From Proteobacteria bacterium UBA1858 (GTDB lineage: Bacteria; Pseudomonadota; Gammaproteobacteria; UBA4575): a stretch of 21,682 nucleotides of DNA. Of the stretch, positions 1 to 7,490 are shown piece after piece. Position numbers and translations under genes: made by a program. Location: NCBI GenBank assembly GCA_002338385.1, contig DDIE01000075.1, positions 1 to 21,682 on the forward strand, written 5' to 3'. The notes beneath the pieces were generated by a model. It saw only the letters and a list, made by a program, of their open reading frames with translations, was not told where the DNA came from and did no database searches. Numbering within the stretch: the stretch's first letter is position 1; each line of letters starts with the position of its first letter.

Positions 1-635
1 TAAGGCTGCCTGTGGCGGATCAAAAAGTTGAGCTAGACACAGTGGCCGTGGCTAAACCCATCGAGAAAGCCTTGGTGGCAGAGCAACCCGCGGTAATTGA
101 GCCAACGCCACTCAAGGCGGCGACTGCGATAGCGCCTGATGAACTGAATGATATTGCTGCGACACCATCCCAAATTAATCAGCAGGAAGCAGCAAGCTTA
201 TTGACTGACCCGGCCGATTATACCGTTGATGACGCTGACAGAATCATCGTACAGGCTGAGGAAACGCTGGGGCATTATGCAGAATGGTTGGATTTGCGTG
301 CCAGCCGTTTAAGACAAATTAATAACATGCGCTTTGCCACTCCGGTCATAGTGGGCAGAAGAATAGCGCTGGATTTTTCACGTATCCCTCGTCAGGAGTT
401 TGAGCAACGCCGCATTAATTATCAAAAGCAATTCCAAGAACAATACTTCGTGGATCATCGTATCGAAAGCACGTATATGTATACGATTAAGCGTGGTGAA
501 TCACTCTGGCACCTGGCGGCTAAGAGATTCAAGGTGCCGATGTGGCTACTAAGGCAGCATAATCCGGATGTCAATTTTGCGCGCATTAAGCCGGGCATGA
601 AAATTGTTGTACCGGTGGTCAACCAGGCCGCATGA
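1..635 (+). CDS. Double-LysM cell-wall protein, C-terminal part (5' end outside window)
   Basis: The reading frame is open to the left edge, so the GTG at 12 is probably an internal codon and the true start lies upstream. Two LysM modules, which bind peptidoglycan glycan strands, can be seen. The first is degenerate, about residues 77-122 counted from the GTG (IIVQAEETLGHYAEWL then RLRQINNMRF). The second is canonical, about residues 157-203 (YTIKRGESLWHLAAKRF, then LLRQHNPDVNF and KPGMKIVVPV). A charged linker separates them, and an Ala/Pro-rich stretch precedes the first. This paired arrangement is typical of the C-terminus of LysM-bearing lytic transglycosylases of the MltD type, so a catalytic domain may lie outside the window. 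That is inference, because no catalytic residues are visible here. The gene converges on rapA with a 9-bp gap. Confidence 0.75.
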   Translation, partial: RLPVADQKVELDTVAVAKPIEKALVAEQPAVIEPTPLKAATAIAPDELNDIAATPSQINQQEAASLLTDPADYTVDDADRIIVQAEETLGHYAEWLDLRASRLRQINNMRFATPVIVGRRIALDFSRIPRQEFEQRRINYQKQFQEQYFVDHRIESTYMYTIKRGESLWHLAAKRFKVPMWLLRQHNPDVNFARIKPGMKIVVPVVNQAA

Positions 636-644
636 CGGGCACAT

Positions 645-3461
645 TCAATTATTAACTATTACACGGATGGCTTGCAGCTGAAAGCTGGCTCGATTGATAA
701 ATTGTTCGGATTGAGTAATGCTGTTTTGTAAAAATTCTATCTCATCGTCGCGGATAGTCTTATTGGTCTTTTGTAATGTCTTTAGACGGTTTAATTCTGC
801 ACCTAATTGTTGTTGCATCTTTTCTGTTGCATGCTGTTTTAATGGCGCTAGTTGAGATTCCAGTATGGTATTCGATTTTTGCAAAAGCTCAGTCAGTAAA
901 GCTTTAGTTTTTTGTAAAATCGCTAGCGCAGTCTTCTTGGGTAGAGATTGGCACAAGGGGTTAAGTATTTCGTAACTGATTGCCTGACTGTAGTCATTAC
1001 CCTTGTTATCTAACAAACAGCGTGTTGGTGTGCTCGGCAAGTAGCGCTGCAATTGCAGGCGCTGATCTGCAATAAGATTAATGCTATACCAAGTTTCAAT
1101 CAATAAGCTCCCTTTCTCCAGAGCATTGGTTGAAATCACTGCCACCGCAGTGTTGCCAAATTCACTATTAGCGATAATCTCCAGACACTCACTCACCATG
1201 GGGTGTTCCCAGCTCATATATTCCATGTCTTCACGCCTGAGGGCTTTGGCACGACTGTATGTGATGGTATTGCCATCTTCCTTCAGTCCCACCAGTTCAG
1301 CCTGCATATGTTCGCCAGGTTTAATGACGTAGGAGTTATCAGAATGAAATTCAGTAATGATACCGAGCTGATCGAATACTCTTTCCATGTATTCCAATAA
1401 GTTTTGTGCTTGGCTAGCATGTTCAATCTGTGCAATTAAGTGCTGTGCCTGGTCAGCATTAAATGAGTTGAGTTCAATCAGACGATCGCGACCCTGTTGC
1501 AGCTGCGCTGTTAGAGTTTCAGTAAATTCATGCGTGTCTGATGTCAGTTGAACCAGGGCCGTGTGATCAATCGACTGACTGGTCGCTAATTGTTTGCTGA
1601 GTTGTAACAGGGGTTGGCTAAATGCAGTATAGATTTCGTGCCCGGCAGCACAGCTGCGGGTAAATAATTGCAGGCCATCATGCAGCCAGTGATATAACAC
1701 TTCCTGAGCGCTGTCTTTGATGTAGGGGATATGAATCTTAATATCACTAGTCTGACCAATTCTGTCTAAACGGCCAATGCGTTGTTCAATTAAATCCGGA
1801 TTGTAGGCGAGATCAAATAAGACTAAATGGCTGGCGAATTGGAAGTTTCTACCCTCACTGCCAATCTCGGAGCAGATCATCACCTGGGCACCCATATCAC
1901 TATATAGGGAATCATCATCAGCACCTTCAGCAAAATAAGCAGCTGCACGATCACGTTCAAGAATAGTCATGCCCTCGTAAAAAGAAGTACTGCGGATACC
2001 AGCACGCAGATTTAAGAAATTATCCAGCTGAATTGCCGTATCTGCGTGATGACATATGACCAATACTTTAGTCGGCTTTAACGCTTGCAGAAGCTGTAAT
2101 AGCCAACTCACGCGTGGATCTTTTGCGAGCCATATCTGGCTAGCAAAATCAGTTTCAGGATATACATTAGCGCGGTCGATTGGATAATCTGAGGGTACAG
2201 TTAAGGCTTGAGCCAGAACATGTCGCTGTGGAAAGTTAGCCACAGTCGCGCGGGTATTGCGAAAGTAGACACGTCCCGTGCCATGACGATCGAGTAATTC
2301 CGCAATGATCTGGTCATTGTCTTGTGTTTCTATGTCCGCCACTAGGCTGGCCAGGTGCGCATCGTCCTTCGTGCTAGCGCCATTTTGTAGTTGCTGCAGA
2401 TACAGATTGAGTTGTTGAAAGCGACTTTGTTCCTGTTGATAGCTCGCCAGATCGTGAAAGCGCGCAGGATCGAGTAGGCGCAAACGTGCAAAATGACTTT
2501 CAACGCCAAGCTGTTCTGGTGTCGCTGTAATGAGTAATAAACTCTTACAGTGTGCCGCTAGCTGCTCAACAAATTGATATTCAGGGCTGACTTGTTGCGC
2601 CGACCAAGCAAGATGATGCGCCTCATCAACGACTAAGGTGTCCCACCCAGAGGTCTGCACATATGCTGCATACTCAGGCTGTTCGATGAATAAGCTCAGT
2701 GGACATAAGATGAACTGTTCGCTATCAAATGGCTCGCTCATACCTTCATCCAGCAGGGCACTGACACGCGCGTGATCAAATACTGAAAAGCTCAGGTTAA
2801 AGCGTCGTAGCATCTCTACCAGCCACTGATGCACCAGACTGTCTGGCACTAAAATTAATATACGTCGAGCTTGTTGAGTGATGACTTGATAGTGCAGGAT
2901 CATGCCTGCTTCGATAGTTTTACCTAAGCCTACTTCATCAGCCAGTAATACTCTTGGCGCGTGGCGACTAGCGATTTTATTGGCAATGAATACTTGGTGG
3001 GGTAGCAGGTCGGTGCGACAGCCTAGCATGCCTTTTACAGTTGATTGTTGCAGCCGGTGCAGGTGTTTGAGCGTTTCTACACGCAAGGCAAAGTTCTTAT
3101 TTTTATCAATTTGATTGCTGAACAGGCGTTGCTCTGGGGTGGTGAAGTGGACAAAGCTACTCAGATCGAGCTCGTGAAAAGTATGCGTGCATCCATCTGC
3201 ATCTGAGCCGTTGTAACTCAACAGGCCTTCTTTTTGGTCAATCTGCTCAACCTTGATTGCAATGTCTTGGTCGTTGCTGATGATGTCGCCAATGCTATAG
3301 GCGATTCGACTCAGCGGCGCACTGTCAGTCGCATAGATACGACTCTCACTGACCACAGGGAATAGAATCTTGACTCTGCGCGCCCCGACTTCAGTCACTA
3401 TACCCAAGCCCAGTTGAGTCTCAGCGTGACTAATCCAACGTTGACCTATATTAAATTCCAT
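645..3461 (-). CDS. rapA: RNA polymerase-associated protein RapA (SWI2/SNF2 ATPase)
   Basis: RapA binds RNA polymerase and uses ATP hydrolysis to recycle it from stalled post-termination complexes. The protein follows E. coli RapA from end to end (938 aa from the chosen start, against 968 aa). Visible parts are an N-terminal Tudor-like region (FNIGQRWISHAETQLGLG), Walker A DEVGLGKT near residue 180, a DEAH box near 282 followed by HLAW, helicase motif III (LLLITATPEQ), and C-terminal helicase motifs V-VI (SEIGSEGRNFQFASH, then QRIGRLDRIGQ). Coiled C-terminal helices follow. I chose the ATG at 3461, giving MEFNIGQRW, over the TTG two codons upstream, because family members start at this point. 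It is the last gene of the minus-strand block, 44 bp downstream of the DUF2452-like gene. Nothing looks truncated. Confidence 0.97.
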   Translation of the reverse strand: MEFNIGQRWISHAETQLGLGIVTEVGARRVKILFPVVSESRIYATDSAPLSRIAYSIGDIISNDQDIAIKVEQIDQKEGLLSYNGSDADGCTHTFHELDLSSFVHFTTPEQRLFSNQIDKNKNFALRVETLKHLHRLQQSTVKGMLGCRTDLLPHQVFIANKIASRHAPRVLLADEVGLGKTIEAGMILHYQVITQQARRILILVPDSLVHQWLVEMLRRFNLSFSVFDHARVSALLDEGMSEPFDSEQFILCPLSLFIEQPEYAAYVQTSGWDTLVVDEAHHLAWSAQQVSPEYQFVEQLAAHCKSLLLITATPEQLGVESHFARLRLLDPARFHDLASYQQEQSRFQQLNLYLQQLQNGASTKDDAHLASLVADIETQDNDQIIAELLDRHGTGRVYFRNTRATVANFPQRHVLAQALTVPSDYPIDRANVYPETDFASQIWLAKDPRVSWLLQLLQALKPTKVLVICHHADTAIQLDNFLNLRAGIRSTSFYEGMTILERDRAAAYFAEGADDDSLYSDMGAQVMICSEIGSEGRNFQFASHLVLFDLAYNPDLIEQRIGRLDRIGQTSDIKIHIPYIKDSAQEVLYHWLHDGLQLFTRSCAAGHEIYTAFSQPLLQLSKQLATSQSIDHTALVQLTSDTHEFTETLTAQLQQGRDRLIELNSFNADQAQHLIAQIEHASQAQNLLEYMERVFDQLGIITEFHSDNSYVIKPGEHMQAELVGLKEDGNTITYSRAKALRREDMEYMSWEHPMVSECLEIIANSEFGNTAVAVISTNALEKGSLLIETWYSINLIADQRLQLQRYLPSTPTRCLLDNKGNDYSQAISYEILNPLCQSLPKKTALAILQKTKALLTELLQKSNTILESQLAPLKQHATEKMQQQLGAELNRLKTLQKTNKTIRDDEIEFLQNSITQSEQFINRASFQLQAIRVIVNN

Positions 3462-3511
3462 TTTCAAGCCATGCCTAGTATCGACCTGTGAGTATAGCCT
3501 ATATCTGAGTA

Positions 3512-4126
3512 TCAGCTGTCGCTGTTATGCGCTAAGTTATTGAGTAAAAGCTTATTCTGCTTGAGTCCGCTCAACAATAGTTGGCGGGCGCTCAGCATCG
3601 TGCTGTGTTGTTGACCATATTGGTTAAGCAGTGAACGTTGTAATGAGTGAGCCAGCGCATAAGCGCCTAAACGCTGAAAATAATTTAAGTTGGACTGGTA
3701 AAAAGGGAGTTGTTCTAAAAAAGTGTGGTCATTGTTTAACGAGGCGATAAAGTCGGTTTGCAAGCGTTCGATTTCAGCTGCCAGCAGGCTTGAACTCTGC
3801 CAATCCGCGATAGTTTGTAAACACCATGTCCTATCTTCATTGAGTTGGCAGCGAGCAAAAAATAACCCAGGTGAAGATGTCCATGCCTCTGGCTCGATTA
3901 AGCTTAAAGACCACTTGCCCTCCCGAAAATACAAATAGTAAGCAACGCCCATCACCGGCTTAAAGCTATATTGGGCAATCAACACAAGCGATGATGTGAA
4001 GTAATCGGCCAGAATCTGACTGTGGTCTTTGGCGGCTACATGTCGGCTAATCTGTTGGCGTAAGTCGGTCACCACACCAACAATACCTTTGCCCTGAGGG
4101 TTGGCCTGTTTATTAATTTGGGTCAT
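3512..4126 (-). CDS. DUF2452-like protein of unknown function
   Basis: This is a 204-aa soluble protein with no signal peptide or membrane segment. The N-terminus (NPQGKGIVG) and the segment VAYYLYFREGKWSLSLIEPE followed by FFARCQLNEDRTW resemble DUF2452, the family containing human C1orf50, where a similar YYLY...S.ISPEEW...L..D.SW pattern is found. The assignment is from memory of the pattern, not from a search, and no biochemical role is established for the family. About 90 C-terminal residues are helical, Leu/Gln-rich and extend past that core. The start ATG overlaps the stop of the upstream nuclease gene in an ATGA, so the two are probably translationally coupled. rapA follows 44 bp downstream. 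Confidence 0.6.
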   Translation of the reverse strand: MTQINKQANPQGKGIVGVVTDLRQQISRHVAAKDHSQILADYFTSSLVLIAQYSFKPVMGVAYYLYFREGKWSLSLIEPEAWTSSPGLFFARCQLNEDRTWCLQTIADWQSSSLLAAEIERLQTDFIASLNNDHTFLEQLPFYQSNLNYFQRLGAYALAHSLQRSLLNQYGQQHSTMLSARQLLLSGLKQNKLLLNNLAHNSDS

Positions 4127-5523
4127 GCTGACAGTTGATCGAGTTTAATAATATCGGGTTGTTTGGTTTGTTTGAGATAACTGATAAGTATTTTATAAGA
4201 GTCCAGATCAAACTGAGACTCGGCATTGGCGCTCAGCTTATCTAAATCAGACTGGTTGCGTGCGGTACCAAGATAGCACCAGTTATCAAAAATGTGGATA
4301 TCACTGCTGTTATCCTCATGACACGTTTCACGAATGCCAATCTTGCCAGCATAGGGCCAGGTCTTATTTTTTATCGGTTGCAGCGCTGTGAGCAGTCTCA
4401 AGTGGTGTTGCAGTTCAGTTTCTTGCCCGATGCATGCGCCTTTACACTGTTTAAGCTGGTAGGCAAAACAGGCACCCGTACCCGCTTCGAGACCGAGTTT
4501 TTTCAGGCACAACTGATCCTTCTTAGCCAGTTTCAAGAGGAGATCTTTAGCGGCTTTGCGCGTTTTAAAAAGACCATAGTGATGGTGAATCTTGCTCGCG
4601 TCTATATATTCGGGGGTTATGATTTCAGGGCTACCTGGCATGTCCTGATTGTATTCAATAGTGGTGAGACGATCATATCGCCGCAGGCGGTAATTATAAC
4701 TAGGCAACTTTTGTTTAATTAATTTCGACTCAGTCAGTAGGGCGCCAAGTTCTCCACAGGTTTTGATAAAGTCTATGGATGCAATATTTTGGCTGATTTT
4801 CATTTCTTTGGAGGAGCTATGGTCGCCGCTGAAATGATTCAATACACGCTCACGCACGTTGATACTTTTACCTATGTACAACGGTATGTTGTCGCGATCA
4901 TAAAACAGATAGACACCAGGTGATTCCGGTAAATTCTGAATATCATCTTCGCTGATGTTGGCAGGTAGGCTAGGGCGCTTGAGCAATGACTTGATGACGC
5001 TCTCCAGATGTTCGTGGTTGTGTCTCAGGTACAGCTCCTGCAAGAACTCATACAGTACCCGCGCATCACCCATCGCTCGGTGTCTGGCTGAACATTGAAT
5101 GGCATGTCGTTGCATTACACTATCAAGGTTATGCCGCCTGTATTGAGGATAGATTCGGCGGGATAGTTTGACCGTGCATAACACCTGCGCACGGAAGTCA
5201 ACCTGACAGCGTTTGAATTCATTTTTGATGAAGCCATAATCGAAGCGCGCATTATGCGCAACAAAGATGCAATCCTCCAGACGATCATAAATGTCTTTAA
5301 AAAGATCGTTGAAGCTGGGTTGCGCTTCGACCATGGCATTAGTAATACCCGTCAGCCGGCAGATGCGCTCTGGAATGGGCCGATGGGGATTGACCAGACT
5401 GCTCCACTGCGAGACCACATCGCCGTCCCGTACTGTAATTATGGCGATTTCAGTGATGCGATCGCGAACAGCTCTGCCGCCCGTTGTTTCAACATCAACA
5501 AAGGCCAGATCTTTGTGATACAT
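4123..5523 (-). CDS. DnaQ-like 3'-5' exonuclease fused to UvrC/Cho-type GIY-YIG endonuclease
   Basis: A 466-aa fusion of two nuclease domains. Residues about 1-170 are a DEDDh exonuclease like DNA polymerase III epsilon: D10 and E12 (FVDVETTGG), D95 (VAHNARFDYGF), and H148 with D153 (HRAMGDARVL). Residues about 198-280 are a GIY-YIG domain like that of UvrC and Cho: GVY at 203-205, YIG at 216-218, R224, E265 and N277. Cho cuts DNA 3' to bulky lesions, so a repair role is likely. After the GIY-YIG domain come C339, C352, C360 and C364, whose 13-8-4 spacing is nearly that of the four cysteines reported to hold a [4Fe-4S] cluster in E. coli UvrC. The C-terminal ~100 residues are unassigned. The gene lies 17 bp after gpx and overlaps the DUF2452-like gene by 4 bp. 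Confidence 0.88.
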   Translation of the reverse strand: MYHKDLAFVDVETTGGRAVRDRITEIAIITVRDGDVVSQWSSLVNPHRPIPERICRLTGITNAMVEAQPSFNDLFKDIYDRLEDCIFVAHNARFDYGFIKNEFKRCQVDFRAQVLCTVKLSRRIYPQYRRHNLDSVMQRHAIQCSARHRAMGDARVLYEFLQELYLRHNHEHLESVIKSLLKRPSLPANISEDDIQNLPESPGVYLFYDRDNIPLYIGKSINVRERVLNHFSGDHSSSKEMKISQNIASIDFIKTCGELGALLTESKLIKQKLPSYNYRLRRYDRLTTIEYNQDMPGSPEIITPEYIDASKIHHHYGLFKTRKAAKDLLLKLAKKDQLCLKKLGLEAGTGACFAYQLKQCKGACIGQETELQHHLRLLTALQPIKNKTWPYAGKIGIRETCHEDNSSDIHIFDNWCYLGTARNQSDLDKLSANAESQFDLDSYKILISYLKQTKQPDIIKLDQLSA

Positions 5524-5540
5524 GGAGACGAATTCTGTTG

Positions 5541-6089
5541 TTATTTAGCCAGAGCTGTCTCTATGGCGGCGATCAGATCCTCATTGTAGGGACGCGTGCG
5601 AGGACCGAAAGTATCAATATACTTGCCGTCACGACCAATTAAGTACTTGTGAAAATTCCATTGCGGGTAGGTGCCTGAATGATGCTTCAGATCCTTATAA
5701 AAGGCATGTGCGGCGTCGCCTTTGACAGTGGTTTTCGCCAACATTGGAAACTTTACTCCGTAGGTCAATTTACAAAAGTCTTGGATCTCCTGTTCAGTGC
5801 CCGGCTCTTGACCGAAAAAGTCATTCGAGGGGAAACCGAGTACCACTAAACCCGCGTCAGCATATTCTTGGTAGAGATTTTCCAAGCCCTCATATTGTTT
5901 TGTTAAGCCGCACTTCGAGGCAGTATTGACCACCAGCACTACCTTCTCGCGGTACTCTGTACACAGGTTTATTTCCTCGCTGCTGGCTAGTCGTTGGAAC
6001 GAATGATTGAGTAGACTTTGCTCGCAAGCCATTGATACTGTTGATAAAACTATACACAAACCAAGTGTCTTTAAAATGTATTTGGACAT
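5541..6089 (-). CDS. Glutathione peroxidase-family thiol peroxidase, probably exported
   Basis: Reduces hydrogen peroxide or organic hydroperoxides using thioredoxin or glutathione. Counting from the chosen start (182 aa), the peroxidatic Cys is C60 (NTASKCGLT; Cys, not selenocysteine). The other tetrad residues are Q94 (FFGQEPG), W144 and N145 (QWNFHKYL). C106 (QDFCKLTYG) is placed as the resolving Cys of thioredoxin-using members. The first ~21 residues are a signal peptide with a hydrophobic core ending SMA, so cleavage before C22 is likely. The residue at -3 is Ser, which makes a lipoprotein anchor doubtful. Three ATGs run in tandem; the third (6089) is chosen because it sits 6 nt after AAGGAG. 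A longer frame opening at 6167 is non-coding leader. It is the first gene of the minus-strand block running to rapA. Confidence 0.92.
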   Translation of the reverse strand: MSKYILKTLGLCIVLSTVSMACEQSLLNHSFQRLASSEEINLCTEYREKVVLVVNTASKCGLTKQYEGLENLYQEYADAGLVVLGFPSNDFFGQEPGTEQEIQDFCKLTYGVKFPMLAKTTVKGDAAHAFYKDLKHHSGTYPQWNFHKYLIGRDGKYIDTFGPRTRPYNEDLIAAIETALAK

Positions 6090-6145
6090 CATCATCTCCT
6101 TAAGTGATTGCAATAGATACTGTTCAGACCCCCTAAATGATGAAT

Positions 6146-6227
6146 ATGTACATATGAATGTGTACATCCGGTGGTCATCCGTTCGTTTGTTTAAGCTAAT
6201 ATACAGCCTGATTTAGTTATTGTACAT
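6146..6227. promoter_or_regulatory. Three TGTACAT motifs upstream of gpx (putative operator)
   Basis: ATGTACA at 6146-6152 and TGTACAT at 6161-6167 form an inverted repeat with an 8-bp spacer, and a further TGTACAT stands at 6221-6227. The region lies 57-138 bp upstream of the gpx start and is shared with the plus-strand small-ORF side. Three copies of a 6-bp core in about 80 bp exceed chance. MerR-type light regulators of the LitR/CarH class are known to use TGTACA-like repeats, but the spacing here differs from the one I recall for LitR, so the regulator is not identified. Confidence 0.4.
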
Positions 6228-6264
6228 GGGGTAAAGCGCTTTCTACAGGGTATGCACAGGCGTG

Positions 6265-6285
6265 AGTCTACACAAGAGGTAGACT
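6265..6285. repeat. Perfect 7-bp inverted repeat AGTCTAC-N7-GTAGACT
   Basis: The arms AGTCTAC (6265-6271) and GTAGACT (6279-6285) are exact complements around ACAAGAG. The right arm runs straight into TAATAT, a plausible -10 element at 6285-6290 for the small membrane-protein ORF at 6349. An operator for a dimeric repressor or activator is more likely than a terminator, because no T-run follows. I see no good -35 at the usual distance, so an activator-dependent promoter is possible. Confidence 0.4.
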
Positions 6286-6348
6286 AATATCGGTGCAGGG
6301 TCTAGGATACATCCATAGTCAACGTGAACAACCAAATAGGAAGATTTC

Positions 6349-6483
6349 ATGACAGCAGGAGTAATACTTTCCGTCATCGCTATGATCAGCGTTACCTTAG
6401 TCGCCGCTGCTTTTATCAATCAGCAGGCCAGTCAGTTAAACAGAGTGCCATTGAAGGTGCGTACCAAGGAGCAACGCCGATGA
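6349..6483 (+). CDS. Small single-pass membrane protein (44 aa), unknown function
   Basis: The ORF encodes 44 residues. Residues about 3-23 form one hydrophobic helix (GVILSVIAMISVTLVAAAF), followed by a polar, basic tail ending KVRTKEQRR. This positive-inside pattern suggests a short membrane anchor with a cytoplasmic C-terminus. AGGAAG lies 8 nt before the ATG, a good ribosome-binding site, which is why this frame is preferred over the overlapping frame that opens at 6324 and shows no protein-like pattern. The inverted repeat at 6265-6285 lies upstream and the terminator pair at 6603-6642 downstream. I do not recognise a family. Confidence 0.5.
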   Translation: MTAGVILSVIAMISVTLVAAAFINQQASQLNRVPLKVRTKEQRR

Positions 6484-6509
6484 GATTATGTAAGCACTCT
6501 TTCATATGT

Positions 6510-6529
6510 GCTGCTTCAGGTGAAGCTGC
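6510..6529 (+). other. RNA hairpin between small ORF and terminator
   Basis: GCTGCTTC and GAAGCTGC pair with one T-T mismatch around the loop AGGT. It lies in the 119-bp stretch between the stop of the 44-aa ORF and the first terminator. It could be part of a 3' untranslated region or of a small RNA that ends at 6624. No promoter for a separate RNA is evident. Confidence 0.25.
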
Positions 6530-6602
6530 GATTTTGTCATCAATTTTGTGTACGAACTTTTTTGTAATCATCAGCTTGTTTTAATTGTTTTACTCTCCTC
6601 TA

Positions 6603-6624
6603 GCCTGGCAACAGGCAATTTTTT
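6603..6624 (+). terminator. Intrinsic terminator 1 (GCAA tetraloop)
   Basis: GCCTG (6603-6607), loop GCAA and CAGGC (6612-6616) make a 5-bp GC-rich stem with a GNRA loop. AA and six T residues (6619-6624) follow. It is suited to ending plus-strand transcription from the 44-aa ORF. Confidence 0.7.
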
Positions 6625-6626
6625 GT

Positions 6627-6649
6627 CCCCGCTTCGGCGGGGAATTTTT
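6627..6649 (+). terminator. Intrinsic terminator 2 (TTCG tetraloop)
   Basis: CCCCGC (6627-6632), loop TTCG and GCGGGG (6637-6642) form a very stable 6-bp stem, followed by AATTTTTA. It begins 2 bp after the T-run of terminator 1. It also lies only about 10 bp upstream of the Shine-Dalgarno of the next small ORF, so it could act as an attenuator of that ORF instead of a plain terminator. Confidence 0.7.
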
Positions 6650-6666
6650 ATCAAGGAAGGTGTACG

Positions 6667-6765
6667 ATGTCTATAATTACTGCCCGTTTTCATGCCTTTT
6701 CTCAGTTGCTCAAACGCATCGGTGATGCACTCTCTTATCAATACCAAGAGACACCCAACCGCTGA
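6667..6765 (+). CDS. Possible 32-aa small protein, unknown function
   Basis: The ORF reads MSIITARFHAFSQLLKRIG and continues to a TGA at 6763-6765. The first 20 residues could form a basic amphipathic helix. AAGGAAGG lies 6 nt before the ATG, an excellent ribosome-binding site and the main reason to call this a gene. It starts 24 bp after the second terminator stem and ends 13 bp before the convergent AlkB-type gene. I recognise no family. An untranslated coincidence remains possible. Confidence 0.4.
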   Translation: MSIITARFHAFSQLLKRIGDALSYQYQETPNR

Positions 6766-6778
6766 TCGTGACCGGCAC

Positions 6779-7366
6779 CTAATCGCCGAGCACATTGCGA
6801 AAGGTGATATTAATACGCGTCCCGATCGACCTTCTAGTTTTGGGTAAACAATGCTTCCATTTGTGTTGTGTCAATCCAGCCATAATCAACAAACTGCCAT
6901 GCGCGAGATTAATGTCAACATTCATACATTTATTATCAATGTGTTTGAACTTGAATTTTCGCTCAACGCCTAGACTCAATGAGGCAATTACCGGTTGTTC
7001 ACCTAAAGATTGCTCATTGTCTTGATGCCAACCCATGGAATCTTCACCGTTACGGTATAAATTCAGCAGCGCTGTGTTAAATCGCGCAGCACATTGTTGC
7101 TCAATAGTTGATTTAAGATTGAGCAGAGTAGGGTGCCAATTGACAGGTGCTAAGCTGATTCCAGAATAGCAATATTCGCGATCACCATACCAGGCCATAA
7201 GGCGCGGCTGCATCACAGCTTTGCCAAATATAATAATTTCACGCTGGGTCCAGTTTGTCTGTTGTTCAATGCGTTGCATGAGACCGTCAGCTGCGCTGGG
7301 CGACAGAAACTCTGGATACAAATGAGCGCTGCCATCTGTGGGCAGAAGGTTGTGAGTAGCAGACAT
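6779..7366 (-). CDS. AlkB-type 2OG-Fe(II) dioxygenase, DNA/RNA alkylation repair
   Basis: Oxidative demethylase that removes methyl groups such as 1-methyladenine and 3-methylcytosine from nucleic acids with Fe(II), O2 and 2-oxoglutarate. From the chosen start (195 aa) the metal ligands are H114 and D116 (MGWHQDNEQ) and H172 (HKWKHCLPK). The 2OG-binding and family-specific arginines R184 and R190 are in TRINITFR, matching the RxNxTFR signature of AlkB. The nucleotide-lid region is seen in PRLMAWYGDREYCYSG. It is closer in layout to ALKBH2/3-like bacterial proteins than to E. coli AlkB. I chose the ATG at 7366, which has AGAGGA upstream, although 12 nt away. The ATG at 7402 adds 12 residues and has no ribosome-binding site. 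It diverges from the orphan ORF at 7491. Confidence 0.93.
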   Translation of the reverse strand: MSATHNLLPTDGSAHLYPEFLSPSAADGLMQRIEQQTNWTQREIIIFGKAVMQPRLMAWYGDREYCYSGISLAPVNWHPTLLNLKSTIEQQCAARFNTALLNLYRNGEDSMGWHQDNEQSLGEQPVIASLSLGVERKFKFKHIDNKCMNVDINLAHGSLLIMAGLTQHKWKHCLPKTRRSIGTRINITFRNVLGD

Positions 7367-7490
7367 CGTGTAAGTATATCCTCTTGGTGACTGCACTAAC
7401 ATTGCTTGTGCTAAGCAAATGTACAGTATAGTGTCATGCCGAATTTTGCATATCAGTTATGATAACGTTTTCGAACAGCAAGAGACTGCA

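Noticed and set aside
4294..4722. 142-aa open frame on the plus strand
   Set aside because: It lies wholly antisense to the exonuclease/GIY-YIG gene, whose motifs are intact, and shows no family pattern.
5541..6167. Longer glutathione peroxidase with 26 extra N-terminal residues
   Set aside because: The extension precedes the signal peptide and the AAGGAG site, so the third tandem ATG at 6089 is the likely start.
6232..6243. AAAGCGCTTT palindrome
   Set aside because: Short AT/GC palindromes of this size are expected by chance, and it does not line up with the TGTACAT cluster or a promoter.
6324..6584. 86-aa open frame covering the small membrane ORF in another frame
   Set aside because: It begins with an unconvincing start, lacks a ribosome-binding site and reads as random composition. 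The 44-aa frame at 6349 has a good site and a clear membrane helix.
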